Positions 33,215 to 42,297 of a stretch of 64,000 nt of DNA are shown here, one piece after another (the stretch's first letter is position 1; each line of letters opens with the position of its first letter). The DNA is from Alistipes sp. (GTDB lineage: Bacteria > Bacteroidota > Bacteroidia > Bacteroidales > Rikenellaceae). The notes beneath the pieces were generated by a model that saw only the letters and a list, made by a program, of their open reading frames with translations, had not been told where the DNA came from and did no database searches. The stretch spans positions 1 through 64,000 of the forward strand of contig JAFVOR010000053.1 of assembly GCA_017505725.1 (NCBI GenBank), given 5' to 3'. The position numbers and the translations under genes were made by a program.

Positions 33215-36200
33215 TTATTCAAATGTTGGAGCAGAGGTGAGGAGCGTGCAACCATCGTAGTTGTCGGTGCCTGTCCAGTCGGTGGCGTTGCCACTACCAT
33301 AGATATAATTGTAGTAGTTCGACGAGTTGAGTTTGGTCTCCTCGTAGACCTCATCCTCCTCATCCCACGCACCAAGGAACTTACCACCAAGCTCGCAGTT
33401 TTTAGCTATGACAGTCTCGGAACGCACCGCGCCGGTAATCCAGCCTATATGGGTGTTCGGATCGTCATCAACTCTAATGCTACAGTAGCACTTGGCGTTC
33501 TCGATATTCACCGCTGCAGTTGCTGAAATACCTCCCACGTAGATAGGATATGTCGAGCCTGCAACACGCTCTACCGCAATATCACCTGTGTTGACATAGG
33601 TATTCATTGCTGTCGTAGCGTGTTTGCCATTAACGCCTGCAACATACACCTCGCTACCAACGCCCTTCACTGTGATTTTTCCGCTATTGCGAACCGGACC
33701 TGCTGCGGTCAAGGCTGTACCATTTGCCCACGCAAACACACCGCCAACAATGACGTAATTATTAGATTTAGCTGCCGAGGTAACCTCAATCTCACCCTCA
33801 TTAACCAAATTGCTGTAGACCGATTTGATGTTTTGTGTTGCAATTCCACTGACATAGAGGTGGTCGTCACTAGATGCCGAAATGGTAATCTTGCCCTTAT
33901 TTATAATATTGGTATATGTGTTCGTAGCACCATTCGCACCACGACCAAAGACACCCGAAATGCGAAGCGGCTCATCGGATGTACACTTGGAACTAACATT
34001 CAATGCGCCATAGTTGGTTACATCGGTAAGGTTGTTGGTTACATATCCTACTACACCAGCAAATGTAAATGGCTCCTCGTTCCAACCGGCATTCGGAATA
34101 GTAGATGAGATGTTTACTGTTGCGTAGTTACTCAATCCCGAGTGAGCACTTGACGCGAGGGTTCCTGCAACACCGCCAATAGTAGTGTAACCATATTTAC
34201 CGTCAAGCGCAGCTGTGAACCTACCGCCTACCGACACAGTACCTGTAGCATTATTGGTACAGGTCTTGACACTGCCGTCACCACGACCTATAACACCGCC
34301 AATCGAGAAAAATGCACAACCTTTGGTATTTGGTGTTACACCCTCCTTAACCGAAGCTGCATCACCATAGTCTGCCATATCGACATTACCCTCGAAGGTG
34401 ATAGCGGCATTGTTAGAAGCGCCTGTAGAGGAGCCACTTGCGAATCCTGCAGCACCACCCATAAGCAAGCCCTTCAACTTGGCTGTCGACGAGATGGTGA
34501 TTGGGCAGTTGTTGGTAAGATTATTAATCTTGCCTCCATAACCCAACATTCCGCCTACGTAGAGCGCTGCATCGTAGGTACCATTCACTGTAATGGACGA
34601 ATTCTCGTTGTAGCATTCCGACATTGTCTGTGTGGAATAACCGAGAATACCTCCCACGCAAAATACTGCTGTACCAGCTGCCAATACAGCATCCTCAACC
34701 TTCAACGAACCGTTGAGAATGATGGCACCATTATTTGTGTTGTTCGAAACTGCACTAACGGTCTTGTAAGCCGCAATACCGGCAATGCCGTGACTCTTGG
34801 TGCAGTTTGATGCTGCGTACATTGCGCTATTGATGGTTATTGTGCCACTATTGACATTCGCATCGAGCTTGCCCTGCGACCAAGCCACAATACCGGCTAC
34901 TGTGTAGCGACCCGAATGGTCATCCTGTGGCTGGGTGTGAGAGAGCGTGATGTCGCCTGCATTCAAGCAGTTGTTTATATAGCGATTACCGTTAGCAGCA
35001 TCACTCGAAGTGTTAGTTCCTGTTATACCGCCACAAAGAAGTGCGCCAACCTCCGCCTCGGCAGTGGAGATTATATCACCGTGATTCTCGCAAGTATCGA
35101 AATGCTGCTCGCCATTTGTATATCCGACCACGCCTCCAACAGTAAGCGAATGGACCTTACCCAATAAGGTAACTGTTCCGTGATTCGTACAATTATCGAT
35201 AGCAGGTGTTCCGCAATAGCCTGCGACACCTCCCAAATAGGCCGCTGTACAGATTGCTCCCATCGATACATTACCTCGGTTCACACATCTATTCATCGAG
35301 GTGTAAGCCTTATTAAGATTACCGATAATACCACCCACACGCGGTGTGAGATATCTGTCGCCTGTTGCGTCAGACACCTCGTTCATTGAGATATTTCCCT
35401 TGTTCTCGCAATCTACGAAGTTGAACTCTGCAGTTTCGTTTGTTATCGGAGCATATCCCACGATACCACCGATGCAAGGGTAAGTTTTGTAGGCCTCACT
35501 CTCCTTCAAGACCTGAACAATCTCAATCGAAGACTCGTTCACACAATTTGCTACATCGACATTTACGGCACAGCCCACCAAACCGCCTGTTGCAAACTCC
35601 TTATCGGTATTATTAACCTTCACATAGTTAGGGCAATCAACCTTGATAGAGCCACTCACTGCACAATTCGAGAGGGTGCTGAGCGGATTACCCACAATAG
35701 AACGGGCAATAGCACCAACATTCGGAATCTCGGTCTCAACGATATTAACATCGGTGAGCTTCAAGTTCTTGACATTAGCCTCGGTAATACCAAACAATGG
35801 AGCCGACAGACCCTTAATCTCGAAGCCCTCATCCTTACCACCATCGAATGTGTAAGCACCAAAGCCCTCGATTGGAGTCCACTCCTTGCCTGTCATATCG
35901 ATCGACGCAGTAACCTTCGCGCTATTGTACGGGGAGAAGCTTGCAGCCATAGCAGCAAAACTACGCAACGAAGCCTCATCATAGATCTCGAATACCTCTG
36001 GGAGATTACTATTTGGCGAGTATACTAACTCAGCAAACTCGCGAACAACACCCACCTTGATAGCCTTCTCGCCATCGCTATTGAACTTGACAGACATCGA
36101 GTCGGTTGCGGTGTGGAGCGTGATCAGCAAGTCGCCATACTCACCTGCCGGAAGAGCCACATAGATAGGTGTAGCCTCTGCACCAAGCACCAAACCCTCT

Positions 36201-36823
36201 CCAAACGATACGGTAATAGTGTCGGTTGCATCCTCGTGTGCTACCAATGAGCCATCTGCACAGTTCACATCGAAGTTACCTGCAATCTTACCCTTCGCTG
36301 CCGAGATTTTCATCGAGGTAAGAGTAGCCTCACCCTTTGGAGCCAAGCAGAGAAGGCCCGAGAGGTGTTGCAATGTAATAGCCTCTCCCTCGGCAACCAA
36401 CGCATACATAGGAGCTGCGCCCTCGGCAAATGTACCGACCTTGTAGTTCTGCACTGCAAGGAAGGTCACCGCCTGCTTGCCCTCGGCGGCAACTACACCC
36501 TCGGCAGGAGCCGGATAGGTCAGATTGTAAGGAAAAGTAAGTTCTCCATTGAGAACAAAGTTTGCTACCGTCTTGCCGTGAGCCTCCTCGGTCAAAGCCT
36601 CCGAAGCTACGCCATTGATGGCAATCTTATCACCCTCGCTCCAGTAGAGTGGGTACAAATCACCAACCTTCTCGCCGAGGTGAGTTTTGGTCTCCTCCAA
36701 CGAGATTGTGACAGATGTCTGACCGCCGTCGATGCCGACCGCAATGTCCGCTGTACTATCGACTGCGCACGAATATGCTAAGCACGCAACAATAGCCACT
36801 AAAAGTTTTGTAAACTTGTTCAT
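33215..36823 (-). CDS. Giant surface lipoprotein with fimbrillin-like N-terminus and GLUG-like repeats
   Basis: 1,202 residues. Signal and lipobox ACLAYSCAVDS. Residues about 25-270 form a fimbrillin-like domain almost parallel to the downstream paralogue (shared blocks YPLYWSEGDKIAINGVAS, TYPAPAEGVVAAEGKQAVTF). The remainder has many GLUG-like repeats (VGGIVGYAPITNETAEF, MLGYGGKINNLTNN), likely a beta-helix, ending TDWTGTDNYDGCTLLTSAPTFE in two short blocks. It is the first gene of the operon, with promoter TATATTTG at 36863-36870; the micro-gene and the 1,374-residue protein follow. Duplication of an ancestral gene is clear; the role at the cell surface is inferred. Confidence 0.87.
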   Translation of the reverse strand: MNKFTKLLVAIVACLAYSCAVDSTADIAVGIDGGQTSVTISLEETKTHLGEKVGDLYPLYWSEGDKIAINGVASEALTEEAHGKTVANFVLNGELTFPYNLTYPAPAEGVVAAEGKQAVTFLAVQNYKVGTFAEGAAPMYALVAEGEAITLQHLSGLLCLAPKGEATLTSMKISAAKGKIAGNFDVNCADGSLVAHEDATDTITVSFGEGLVLGAEATPIYVALPAGEYGDLLITLHTATDSMSVKFNSDGEKAIKVGVVREFAELVYSPNSNLPEVFEIYDEASLRSFAAMAASFSPYNSAKVTASIDMTGKEWTPIEGFGAYTFDGGKDEGFEIKGLSAPLFGITEANVKNLKLTDVNIVETEIPNVGAIARSIVGNPLSTLSNCAVSGSIKVDCPNYVKVNNTDKEFATGGLVGCAVNVDVANCVNESSIEIVQVLKESEAYKTYPCIGGIVGYAPITNETAEFNFVDCENKGNISMNEVSDATGDRYLTPRVGGIIGNLNKAYTSMNRCVNRGNVSMGAICTAAYLGGVAGYCGTPAIDNCTNHGTVTLLGKVHSLTVGGVVGYTNGEQHFDTCENHGDIISTAEAEVGALLCGGITGTNTSSDAANGNRYINNCLNAGDITLSHTQPQDDHSGRYTVAGIVAWSQGKLDANVNSGTITINSAMYAASNCTKSHGIAGIAAYKTVSAVSNNTNNGAIILNGSLKVEDAVLAAGTAVFCVGGILGYSTQTMSECYNENSSITVNGTYDAALYVGGMLGYGGKINNLTNNCPITISSTAKLKGLLMGGAAGFASGSSTGASNNAAITFEGNVDMADYGDAASVKEGVTPNTKGCAFFSIGGVIGRGDGSVKTCTNNATGTVSVGGRFTAALDGKYGYTTIGGVAGTLASSAHSGLSNYATVNISSTIPNAGWNEEPFTFAGVVGYVTNNLTDVTNYGALNVSSKCTSDEPLRISGVFGRGANGATNTYTNIINKGKITISASSDDHLYVSGIATQNIKSVYSNLVNEGEIEVTSAAKSNNYVIVGGVFAWANGTALTAAGPVRNSGKITVKGVGSEVYVAGVNGKHATTAMNTYVNTGDIAVERVAGSTYPIYVGGISATAAVNIENAKCYCSIRVDDDPNTHIGWITGAVRSETVIAKNCELGGKFLGAWDEEDEVYEETKLNSSNYYNYIYGSGNATDWTGTDNYDGCTLLTSAPTFE

Positions 36824-36862
36824 ATTCTTTTGGTTATTAGGTTTTAGTCTACACTACGATTG

Positions 36863-36870
36863 CAAATATA
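36863..36870 (-). promoter_or_regulatory. Promoter (-7 element) of the giant lipoprotein operon
   Basis: Minus-strand TATATTTG followed by CAATC, matching TAnnTTTG, about 40 bases upstream of the 1,202-residue lipoprotein start. Confidence 0.72.
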
Positions 36871-37002
36871 TGAATTATAATTTATAAAAACAAATCATTA
36901 GGCAGGGAGATTGCTATGCCATACCTATGTTAATTATAAAGGAGAAGAATAACTGCATAGTGCCGGACAATGTTAAATAATTGTTAAATTTAGCTATCGG
37001 TA

Positions 37003-37033
37003 TTGGCAGTACTATCAATATTTGCTATCTTTG
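37003..37033 (+). promoter_or_regulatory. Promoter of the phosphate transporter
   Basis: -33 element TTGG (37003-37006) and -7 element TATCTTTG (37026-37033) with 19 bases between, close to the Bacteroidetes pattern TTTG-N19-TAnnTTTG. It lies 42 bases upstream of the start codon. No PhoB-type box was recognised. Confidence 0.8.
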
Positions 37034-37075
37034 TAGTGATTAGGACGAATTTGTAAAACCTAAACTATACTTCAA

Positions 37076-39322
37076 ATGGGAGAAATCTACTATGTAATGA
37101 TTGGCATCCTCGCCCTGCTGGCCATCTCTGGCCTCTATGTGGGTGTAACCAACGATGCCGTCAACTTTCTGAACTCGGCAATAGGCTCGAGAGCAGCCAA
37201 GTTCCGCACCATCCTTCTCGTGGCATCGGTGGGTATCTTGGTGGGAGCCTTGACCTCGAGCGGTATGATGGATGTGGCACGCCACGGTATGTTCCATCCG
37301 TCGCTATTCACATTCAAGGAGGTGATGATGCTCTATGTCAGCGTAATGTTTGCGAATGTCATCCTGCTCGACCTCTACAACTCGCTCGGACTGCCAACCT
37401 CGACTACCGTGTCGCTCATCTTCTGCTTGCTGGGCTCGGCCATTGCGGTGGCTCTCTACAAGATTGGTGCAGACCCTAACATCTCATACCTCGAGCTTGG
37501 CAACTACATCAACACCGCCAAGGCTATGGGTATTGTCTCGGGTATCCTCCTCTCGGTAATTCTCGCCTTTACGATGGGTACCATCGTTATGTGGATCTCG
37601 CGACTGATATTCTCGTTCCGCTACGTGAAGATGTTGCGCCGCTTTGGTGCTATATGGTGCGGAATGTCATTCACCGCAATCCTCTACTTCGCCCTTTTCA
37701 AGGGATTGAAGTCGCAGCTCGGAGGCACCGAATTTGTCGCTTGGATCGACGAGCATCTGCTCCTCGCGCTCGCTATTGCGTGGGTGTGCTGCTCGCTTTT
37801 CCTGTTCTTCTTGCAGCTCTTCCGTGTGAATATTCTCCGTATAACAATCCTCTCGGGTACATTCGCTCTGGCGTTGGCATTTGCGGGTAACGACCTCGTA
37901 AACTTTATCGGTGTGCCTATCGCAGGATTGGAGGCCTTCACCACAACAAAGGCTGCCGGAGGCGATGTGTCGTTGATGATGACCGGCTTGGCAGAGCCTG
38001 CGGTAAACTCCAACAACACAATATATATCGTCATTTCTGGTATTATAATGGTCGTCACCTTGTGGACTTCACGCAAGGCGATGAATGTGTCGCAGACCGA
38101 GTTGTCGCTCACCTCGGCAGGTGACGATGGTGGCAATCAGCAGTTCTCGTCGTCGGTATTCTCGCGTGCATTGGTACGCGCAGCGGTCAACACATCGCGA
38201 TTCTTCGACAAAATTACACCTGTCAAGGTCAAGAACTTTGTGGAGAAGCGTTTCGAGTGGGCCGACATCGAGCATAGCGGTGCTCCATACGATATGATTC
38301 GTTCGACCGTAAACCTCACAACCGCATCGTTGCTTATCGCCCTTGGTACATCGCTCAAGTTACCTCTCTCGACCACATACGTCTGCTTTATGGTGGCAAT
38401 GGGATCGTCGTTGGCCGACAAGGCGTGGGGACGCGAAAGCGCTGTCTATCGTATCACCGGCGTATTCACCGTGGTGATGGGTTGGTTTGTGACAGGCTTC
38501 GGAGGTTTCATCATCGCATTCGTACTCGGCTTGTTGCTTATGTGGGGCGATGTATGGGCATTTGGCGCAATCACACTGCTTGTGGTCTATATGTTCATCC
38601 ACTCGAACTTCTTGCCTAAAAAGAAGAAGGGCAATAACAAGAAGAGCGACGCCGAGGTACGAGAGAACCTTGTCAACGACACAATGACAGGCGTGTCGGA
38701 GACCATCAAGGCCACAACACGCATCTACAACCGCACCATCGTAGCCCTGATGAAGGAGGATCGCAAGGCGCTGAAGGAGCTCACAGCGCAGGCCGGCGAG
38801 ATGTACGAGGAGAAGCGTCGCCTCAAGTACTCAATCGCAACAACCCTCCGTACCACATACGGAAAGGATCTAAACCTCTCGCTCTACTATGTGCAAATTC
38901 TCGACTACCTGAACGAAATGACCAAGTCGCTGGTACACATCACACGACCTTCGTTCGAGCATATCGACAACAACCACACCGGTTTGAGCAAGATTCAGAC
39001 CGAGAACCTGATGTCAATCAATGCCGATGTGAACGAGATCTACTCGCGCATCATCTATATGTTCACCTCGAACGACTTCTCGACTATCGACGAGGTACTC
39101 ATTATGCGTGACAACCTCTTCGAGCGACTCGCTCAATCGACCAAGGAGGAGTTGGGCCGCATCACTGCCGGCGAGTCGAACTCACGCGCTGGAATGCTCT
39201 TCCTCGGCATCATCTCCGAGACCAAGACTATGGTGTTGCAGTCGCGCAACCTTCTCAAGTCGCGTCGCTACTTCATCGAGCAGGAGGGCAAGGTGATTCG
39301 CCAAAAGCGCATCTACGAGTAG
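37076..39322 (+). CDS. Inorganic phosphate transporter, PiT family, with PhoU-like tail
   Basis: Inner-membrane low-affinity phosphate carrier, 748 residues. Both halves carry the PiT signature: GVTNDAVNFLNSAIGSRA near residue 23 and AGNDLVNFIGVPIAGLEA near residue 272. About ten membrane segments end near residue 525, followed by a Lys-rich linker (PKKKKGNNKKSD). Residues about 540-748 form a helical PhoU-like domain (KALKELTAQAGEMYEEKRRL). This fused tail is common in Bacteroidetes transporters and may sense phosphate or control gating. Its own promoter precedes it and a strong terminator follows, so it is a single-gene unit. Confidence 0.94.
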   Translation: MGEIYYVMIGILALLAISGLYVGVTNDAVNFLNSAIGSRAAKFRTILLVASVGILVGALTSSGMMDVARHGMFHPSLFTFKEVMMLYVSVMFANVILLDLYNSLGLPTSTTVSLIFCLLGSAIAVALYKIGADPNISYLELGNYINTAKAMGIVSGILLSVILAFTMGTIVMWISRLIFSFRYVKMLRRFGAIWCGMSFTAILYFALFKGLKSQLGGTEFVAWIDEHLLLALAIAWVCCSLFLFFLQLFRVNILRITILSGTFALALAFAGNDLVNFIGVPIAGLEAFTTTKAAGGDVSLMMTGLAEPAVNSNNTIYIVISGIIMVVTLWTSRKAMNVSQTELSLTSAGDDGGNQQFSSSVFSRALVRAAVNTSRFFDKITPVKVKNFVEKRFEWADIEHSGAPYDMIRSTVNLTTASLLIALGTSLKLPLSTTYVCFMVAMGSSLADKAWGRESAVYRITGVFTVVMGWFVTGFGGFIIAFVLGLLLMWGDVWAFGAITLLVVYMFIHSNFLPKKKKGNNKKSDAEVRENLVNDTMTGVSETIKATTRIYNRTIVALMKEDRKALKELTAQAGEMYEEKRRLKYSIATTLRTTYGKDLNLSLYYVQILDYLNEMTKSLVHITRPSFEHIDNNHTGLSKIQTENLMSINADVNEIYSRIIYMFTSNDFSTIDEVLIMRDNLFERLAQSTKEELGRITAGESNSRAGMLFLGIISETKTMVLQSRNLLKSRRYFIEQEGKVIRQKRIYE

Positions 39323-39346
39323 GATTCAATCGCTCATAGATATGAC

Positions 39347-39378
39347 AATAATGCGCTCCACAATTGGAGCGCATTATT
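39347..39378 (+). terminator. Terminator of the phosphate transporter
   Basis: Perfect 14-bp stem AATAATGCGCTCCA / TGGAGCGCATTATT with a 4-base loop, followed by CTTTTTTG. Confidence 0.92.
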
Positions 39379-39464
39379 CTTTTTTGCGCGTGTAGTATAT
39401 GTCGAAAGGAGGCTCTATTGGCGACGCTACACGATCGCTTTTGACCATTAGCATCGGCTTTTTT

Positions 39465-39570
39465 ATAAGGGTTATTAAGGGTAGTTAAGGGTGATTAAGG
39501 ATTATTAATGTTTTTATTTTGCTTTCGGCGCTCCCTTAATAACCTTTAATAGCCTCTAACAACCTTTAAT
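39465..39570. repeat. TTAAGG-rich inverted array
   Basis: The left arm holds repeated TTAAGGGT / TTAAGGAT units (39465-39508), the right arm the complementary CCTTAATAACC / CCTTTAATAGCC units (39534-39570), giving a long imperfect hairpin. It lies between two terminators of converging genes; no gene is visible. Confidence 0.75.
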
Positions 39571-39624
39571 CTCGTTGCGCCTTTAATAGTTTTCCGTTCT
39601 CAACTCTCAACTCAAAAAAATCCT

Positions 39625-39663
39625 TACTACTCTCTACTCACTACTCTCTACTCACTACTCACT
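39625..39663. repeat. Short tandem repeat (CTACTCA units)
   Basis: Alternating CTACTCACTA and CTACTCTCTA units just downstream of the OmpA/TPR lipoprotein terminator. Similar GAGTAGT repeats are seen at 17769-17785. Confidence 0.8.
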
Positions 39664-39675
39664 TGCAAAAAAAAT

Positions 39676-39700
39676 CCCGAGACAGAAAAACTGTCCCGGG
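39676..39700 (-). terminator. Terminator of the OmpA-like/TPR lipoprotein
   Basis: Stem CCCGAGACAG / CTGTCCCGGG (one G-T pair) with a 5-base loop; followed on the minus strand by ATTTTTTTT. Confidence 0.9.
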
Positions 39701-39740
39701 ACTATCTGTTCGAGTAGCAACAAGGTGCTACCCTACTCTC

Positions 39741-41429
39741 TTACTTCAATGCAGCGAGGTTGATATCGTTAGCAGCCTTAGCCTTCAACGAAGCATCCTT
39801 CGAGATTGCGCTGTTGAGCTGAGCCTTAGCAGTCTTAACATCACCCTCCTTGCAAGCGATTACAGCACGCAAGTAGTCAGCCTTAGCCGAGTTGTCGCTA
39901 GCGATGCACTTCTTAGCAGCCGAGAGGTTGCCATTCTGGAAGTTTACGATAGCAGCGTTGTAGCCCGAACGCAAAGTCTGAGCAGCAGCAGCGTAGTCAC
40001 CCTTAGCAGCAGCGATCAAAGCCTTAGCCTCAGCCGAAGCATTTGCAGCGTAGCTGTCAGCCTTTGCCATATCGCCCTCAGCAGCGTAAACCAAAGCATA
40101 GTTGTTGTTCAACTCCGAAGCAACACTCTTGTCAGCCTTGTTCAAGCACTCTACAGCCTTAGCGTAGTTGCCAGCCTTAGCATAAACCAAAGCGAGGTTG
40201 TTCCAAGCACGAGCATCGCCCGACTTCGAAGCCTCAACCAAAGCAACCTCAGCAACCTCCTCGCAAACCGATGCGATGTGGAGCAACTCCTCGAGCTTCA
40301 AGGTCGAAACCTTACCCTCCTTGATGATGTTGATCATCTCCTCGTCGCTCCAGCCAGTTACATCTGCGCTGTTAACAACCTGAGCACGACGGAGCTGTGG
40401 CAACACATCAGTCTTGAGCGACTTGAATACGAACGACATATTCTTGATCTCCTTCTCGCGCTCTGCGCTCGACGAGTACATATTCAATACCTGGAGGATG
40501 AGATCCTTGTCAGCGATGTTCGAAGCAGCAACAGCAGCCTTGAAGCCTTCCCAGTCCTCACCATAAGCAGCAGCATCGATGTTCAAGCCGGCATCAGCGA
40601 GCAACTTCTCAACAGCCTCCAAACCGCTCTTCGAACGCTTCTCCGACAACTTATCGTTGAACTTCTCAGGACCATCTGGCGAAGCGTAACCGTTAACATA
40701 GAGCGACTGTGCTACGCGGTCGTTAGCCTTGTTAGCCTCAACACCAGCCTTCAACGACTTCAACTCCTCTGTCTCGACAGCCTTCTTTGCTACGCGCGAC
40801 GAGTTGATTTTGTAGACGATGTCAGCCTTGGTAACAACGGTAGTTACACGCTTGTAGTTGTTAGCTGCAGTCTGCATAGCCTCCGAGAAATCGAGGTCAG
40901 CCTGGATAGCGTTAACACCCTTAGCGATAACCAAACCATACTCAGCTGGAGTGAGCTTGGTCTCTGCACCGATGATCTCGCCAGTGTTAGCGTTGATAAG
41001 AGAGAACTCCTTGCACTTGCCGCTCTTGCACTTAACCTCAACGATGAGTACGAGCTGCGAGTTGAGCATTGCAGGGGTGTAAGCGAACTCTACGTGACGC
41101 TTGATGCTGAGAGCCTCCTTGCTCTTAACAAGCATACCGTTGTCAGCGATCTTCTCACCCTGAAGGAGGAGAGTGTTACCCTTAGCCACACCACCAGCGT
41201 ATACAATAGCAGGAGTTACCTTCAAAGCAGCTTTCTTGTTGAAATACTTTGCAGGGATCTCTGCGGTGATGTCAGCAGCAATCTTGCCGTTGTTCAATAC
41301 GAGAACATCAGGAGTGCAAGTGATTGTCAACTCCGAACGATTCTTCGCCATCTTCTTGAAGCAGTCGCAACCTGTAAGGGTCAAGGCAGCAGCTACAAGA
41401 ACCAATGTCATCTTAAAAAGATTTTTCAT
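39741..41429 (-). CDS. OmpA-like lipoprotein with TPR repeats
   Basis: 562 residues. Lipobox LTLTGCDC (Cys21). Residues about 30-260 look beta-rich. Residues about 235-300 resemble an OmpA C-terminal-like peptidoglycan-binding fold (SLYVNGYASPDGPEKFNDKL, then EKRSKSGLEAVEKLL). From about 400 on, TPR-like helices (ARAWNNLALVYAKAGNYAKA and three or more further pairs) end in an Ala/Lys-rich tail. Codon use is very uniform (GCA, AAC, AAG), as expected of a highly expressed protein. It is a single-gene unit with promoter TATATTTG at 41521-41528 and its own terminator. Probably a cell-envelope scaffold; the exact role is unknown. Confidence 0.78.
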   Translation of the reverse strand: MKNLFKMTLVLVAAALTLTGCDCFKKMAKNRSELTITCTPDVLVLNNGKIAADITAEIPAKYFNKKAALKVTPAIVYAGGVAKGNTLLLQGEKIADNGMLVKSKEALSIKRHVEFAYTPAMLNSQLVLIVEVKCKSGKCKEFSLINANTGEIIGAETKLTPAEYGLVIAKGVNAIQADLDFSEAMQTAANNYKRVTTVVTKADIVYKINSSRVAKKAVETEELKSLKAGVEANKANDRVAQSLYVNGYASPDGPEKFNDKLSEKRSKSGLEAVEKLLADAGLNIDAAAYGEDWEGFKAAVAASNIADKDLILQVLNMYSSSAEREKEIKNMSFVFKSLKTDVLPQLRRAQVVNSADVTGWSDEEMINIIKEGKVSTLKLEELLHIASVCEEVAEVALVEASKSGDARAWNNLALVYAKAGNYAKAVECLNKADKSVASELNNNYALVYAAEGDMAKADSYAANASAEAKALIAAAKGDYAAAAQTLRSGYNAAIVNFQNGNLSAAKKCIASDNSAKADYLRAVIACKEGDVKTAKAQLNSAISKDASLKAKAANDINLAALK

Positions 41430-41520
41430 AGCGTTTGTTTTGAATGATTAAAAGTTAAAAAATTTGTTATTTCGTATTTCCAATTTTCGTGGGTTCATAG
41501 GTATATACCTATATTCGGCG

Positions 41521-41528
41521 CAAATATA
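41521..41528 (-). promoter_or_regulatory. Promoter (-7 element) of the OmpA-like/TPR lipoprotein
   Basis: Minus-strand TATATTTG matching TAnnTTTG, about 92 bases upstream of the start codon. Confidence 0.72.
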
Positions 41529-41744
41529 GTGAATATATCGCGAATTAACAATAGTTAACCGCAAAAAGTTACCTCAAAAACGCAAAACGACCTATGATGA
41601 TTTGAACCAACGGAACAGGGGTATTTTGCAGCGCCGATTTCAACAGTGAAACAGAGATGATTTTCGATTAATATTACAATATTACGCAGCGATGCTGCAC
41701 ATTCACTACATTTGGCGCAGACAGGCCTGCCGAGGCGCTACTAG

Positions 41745-41825
41745 CTAAACGAAGCCCTCTCTTGAAACGAAAAAGCGACGTCGCTTTCTTTGAGCGGAAA
41801 GAGAGGGATTGACTTCGTAGACACT
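41745..41825. repeat. Palindrome containing a displaced copy of the tRNA-Ser 3' end
   Basis: Bases 41794-41810 (GCGGAAAGAGAGGGATT) repeat bases 42017-42033 exactly, which cover the tRNA-Ser 3' end, at an offset of 223. After the match the sequence reads GACTTCG. The copy is one arm of a palindrome centred on GACGTC near 41780; the other arm carries GAAGCCCTCTCTT (41751-41763). The parallel element lies beside tRNA-fMet at 28.3 kb. No gene is visible in 41530-42017. Confidence 0.7.
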
Positions 41826-41973
41826 TCGTGTCTGCTCGTCTTTCCCTTGCCTCGCCGGCGGGCTCCTTGCAAAAATCAGCACTACGCAAGGAGTTGATAA
41901 ATCAACCCGATTTTGTTTTCACATCGCTACGCCCTACAAACAAGTTTGTGTGCGTAGTGCTGCAAAAACAAAA

Positions 41974-41996
41974 AGATGCCGATAATATCGACATCT
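41974..41996 (-). terminator. Possible terminator of tRNA-Ser
   Basis: AGATGCCGAT / ATCGACATCT stem with a 3-base loop, preceded on the plus strand by AAACAAAA, which reads as a T-rich tail on the minus strand, about 22 bases past the tRNA 3' end. Confidence 0.65.
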
Positions 41997-42017
41997 CCTT
42001 GCTTCGTTTTATTTTTG

Positions 42018-42102
42018 CGGAAAGAGAGGGATTCGAACCCCCGGACCCTCTCAGATCAACGGTTTTCAAGACCGCCGCATTCGACCACTCTGCCATCTTT
42101 CC
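42018..42102 (-). tRNA. tRNA-Ser (TGA)
   Basis: 85-base class II tRNA on the minus strand. The acceptor stem starts GGAAAGA and ends TCTTTCC, discriminator G. The anticodon stem-loop GCGGT-CTTGAAA-ACCGT gives TGA, and there is a long variable arm (GATCTGAGAGGGTCC region) and T-loop TTCGAAT. CCA is not encoded. Promoter TACCTTTG is at 42108-42115, only 5 bases upstream of the mature 5' end. Confidence 0.97.
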
Positions 42103-42107
42103 GGGGA

Positions 42108-42115
42108 CAAAGGTA
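42108..42115 (-). promoter_or_regulatory. Promoter (-7 element) of tRNA-Ser
   Basis: Minus-strand TACCTTTG matching TAnnTTTG, immediately upstream of the mature tRNA, so the transcript would have almost no 5' leader. Confidence 0.72.
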
Positions 42116-42153
42116 CAACCTTTTTTTGGTTTTGCAAATTTTTTCTTAAAAAG

Positions 42154-42184
42154 TTGATTTTTTTATAGATATTTTATACTTTTG
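42154..42184 (+). promoter_or_regulatory. Promoter upstream of yebC
   Basis: -33 TTGA (42154-42157) and -7 TACTTTTG (42177-42184), 19 bases apart. It would give a leader of about 360 bases carrying F1 and F2 elements before yebC. Confidence 0.6.
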
Positions 42185-42218
42185 TAAGTTGGAAGTGAAA
42201 TGTAATTTCACCGCTCAA

Positions 42219-42267
42219 CGAGCATTCGTTCTAACCCAAGTGCAAAAAGAGCGCATCGGAACGATTT
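42219..42267. repeat. Partial (right-half) F1 element
   Basis: Matches the right half of F1: GAGCATTCG, then AAGTGCAAAAAGAGC and the terminal ATCGGAACGATTT. The left half is missing. Confidence 0.65.
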
Positions 42268-42297
42268 ACAGAGCAACGAGCAACTCCCAAGTGGGGG

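Noticed and set aside
39663..41447. A 594-codon plus-strand frame opposite the OmpA-like/TPR lipoprotein gene
   Set aside because: It is an exact antisense shadow; its Leu/Ser/Val-rich sequence has no domain, and the uniform codon bias of the real gene explains the absence of stops.
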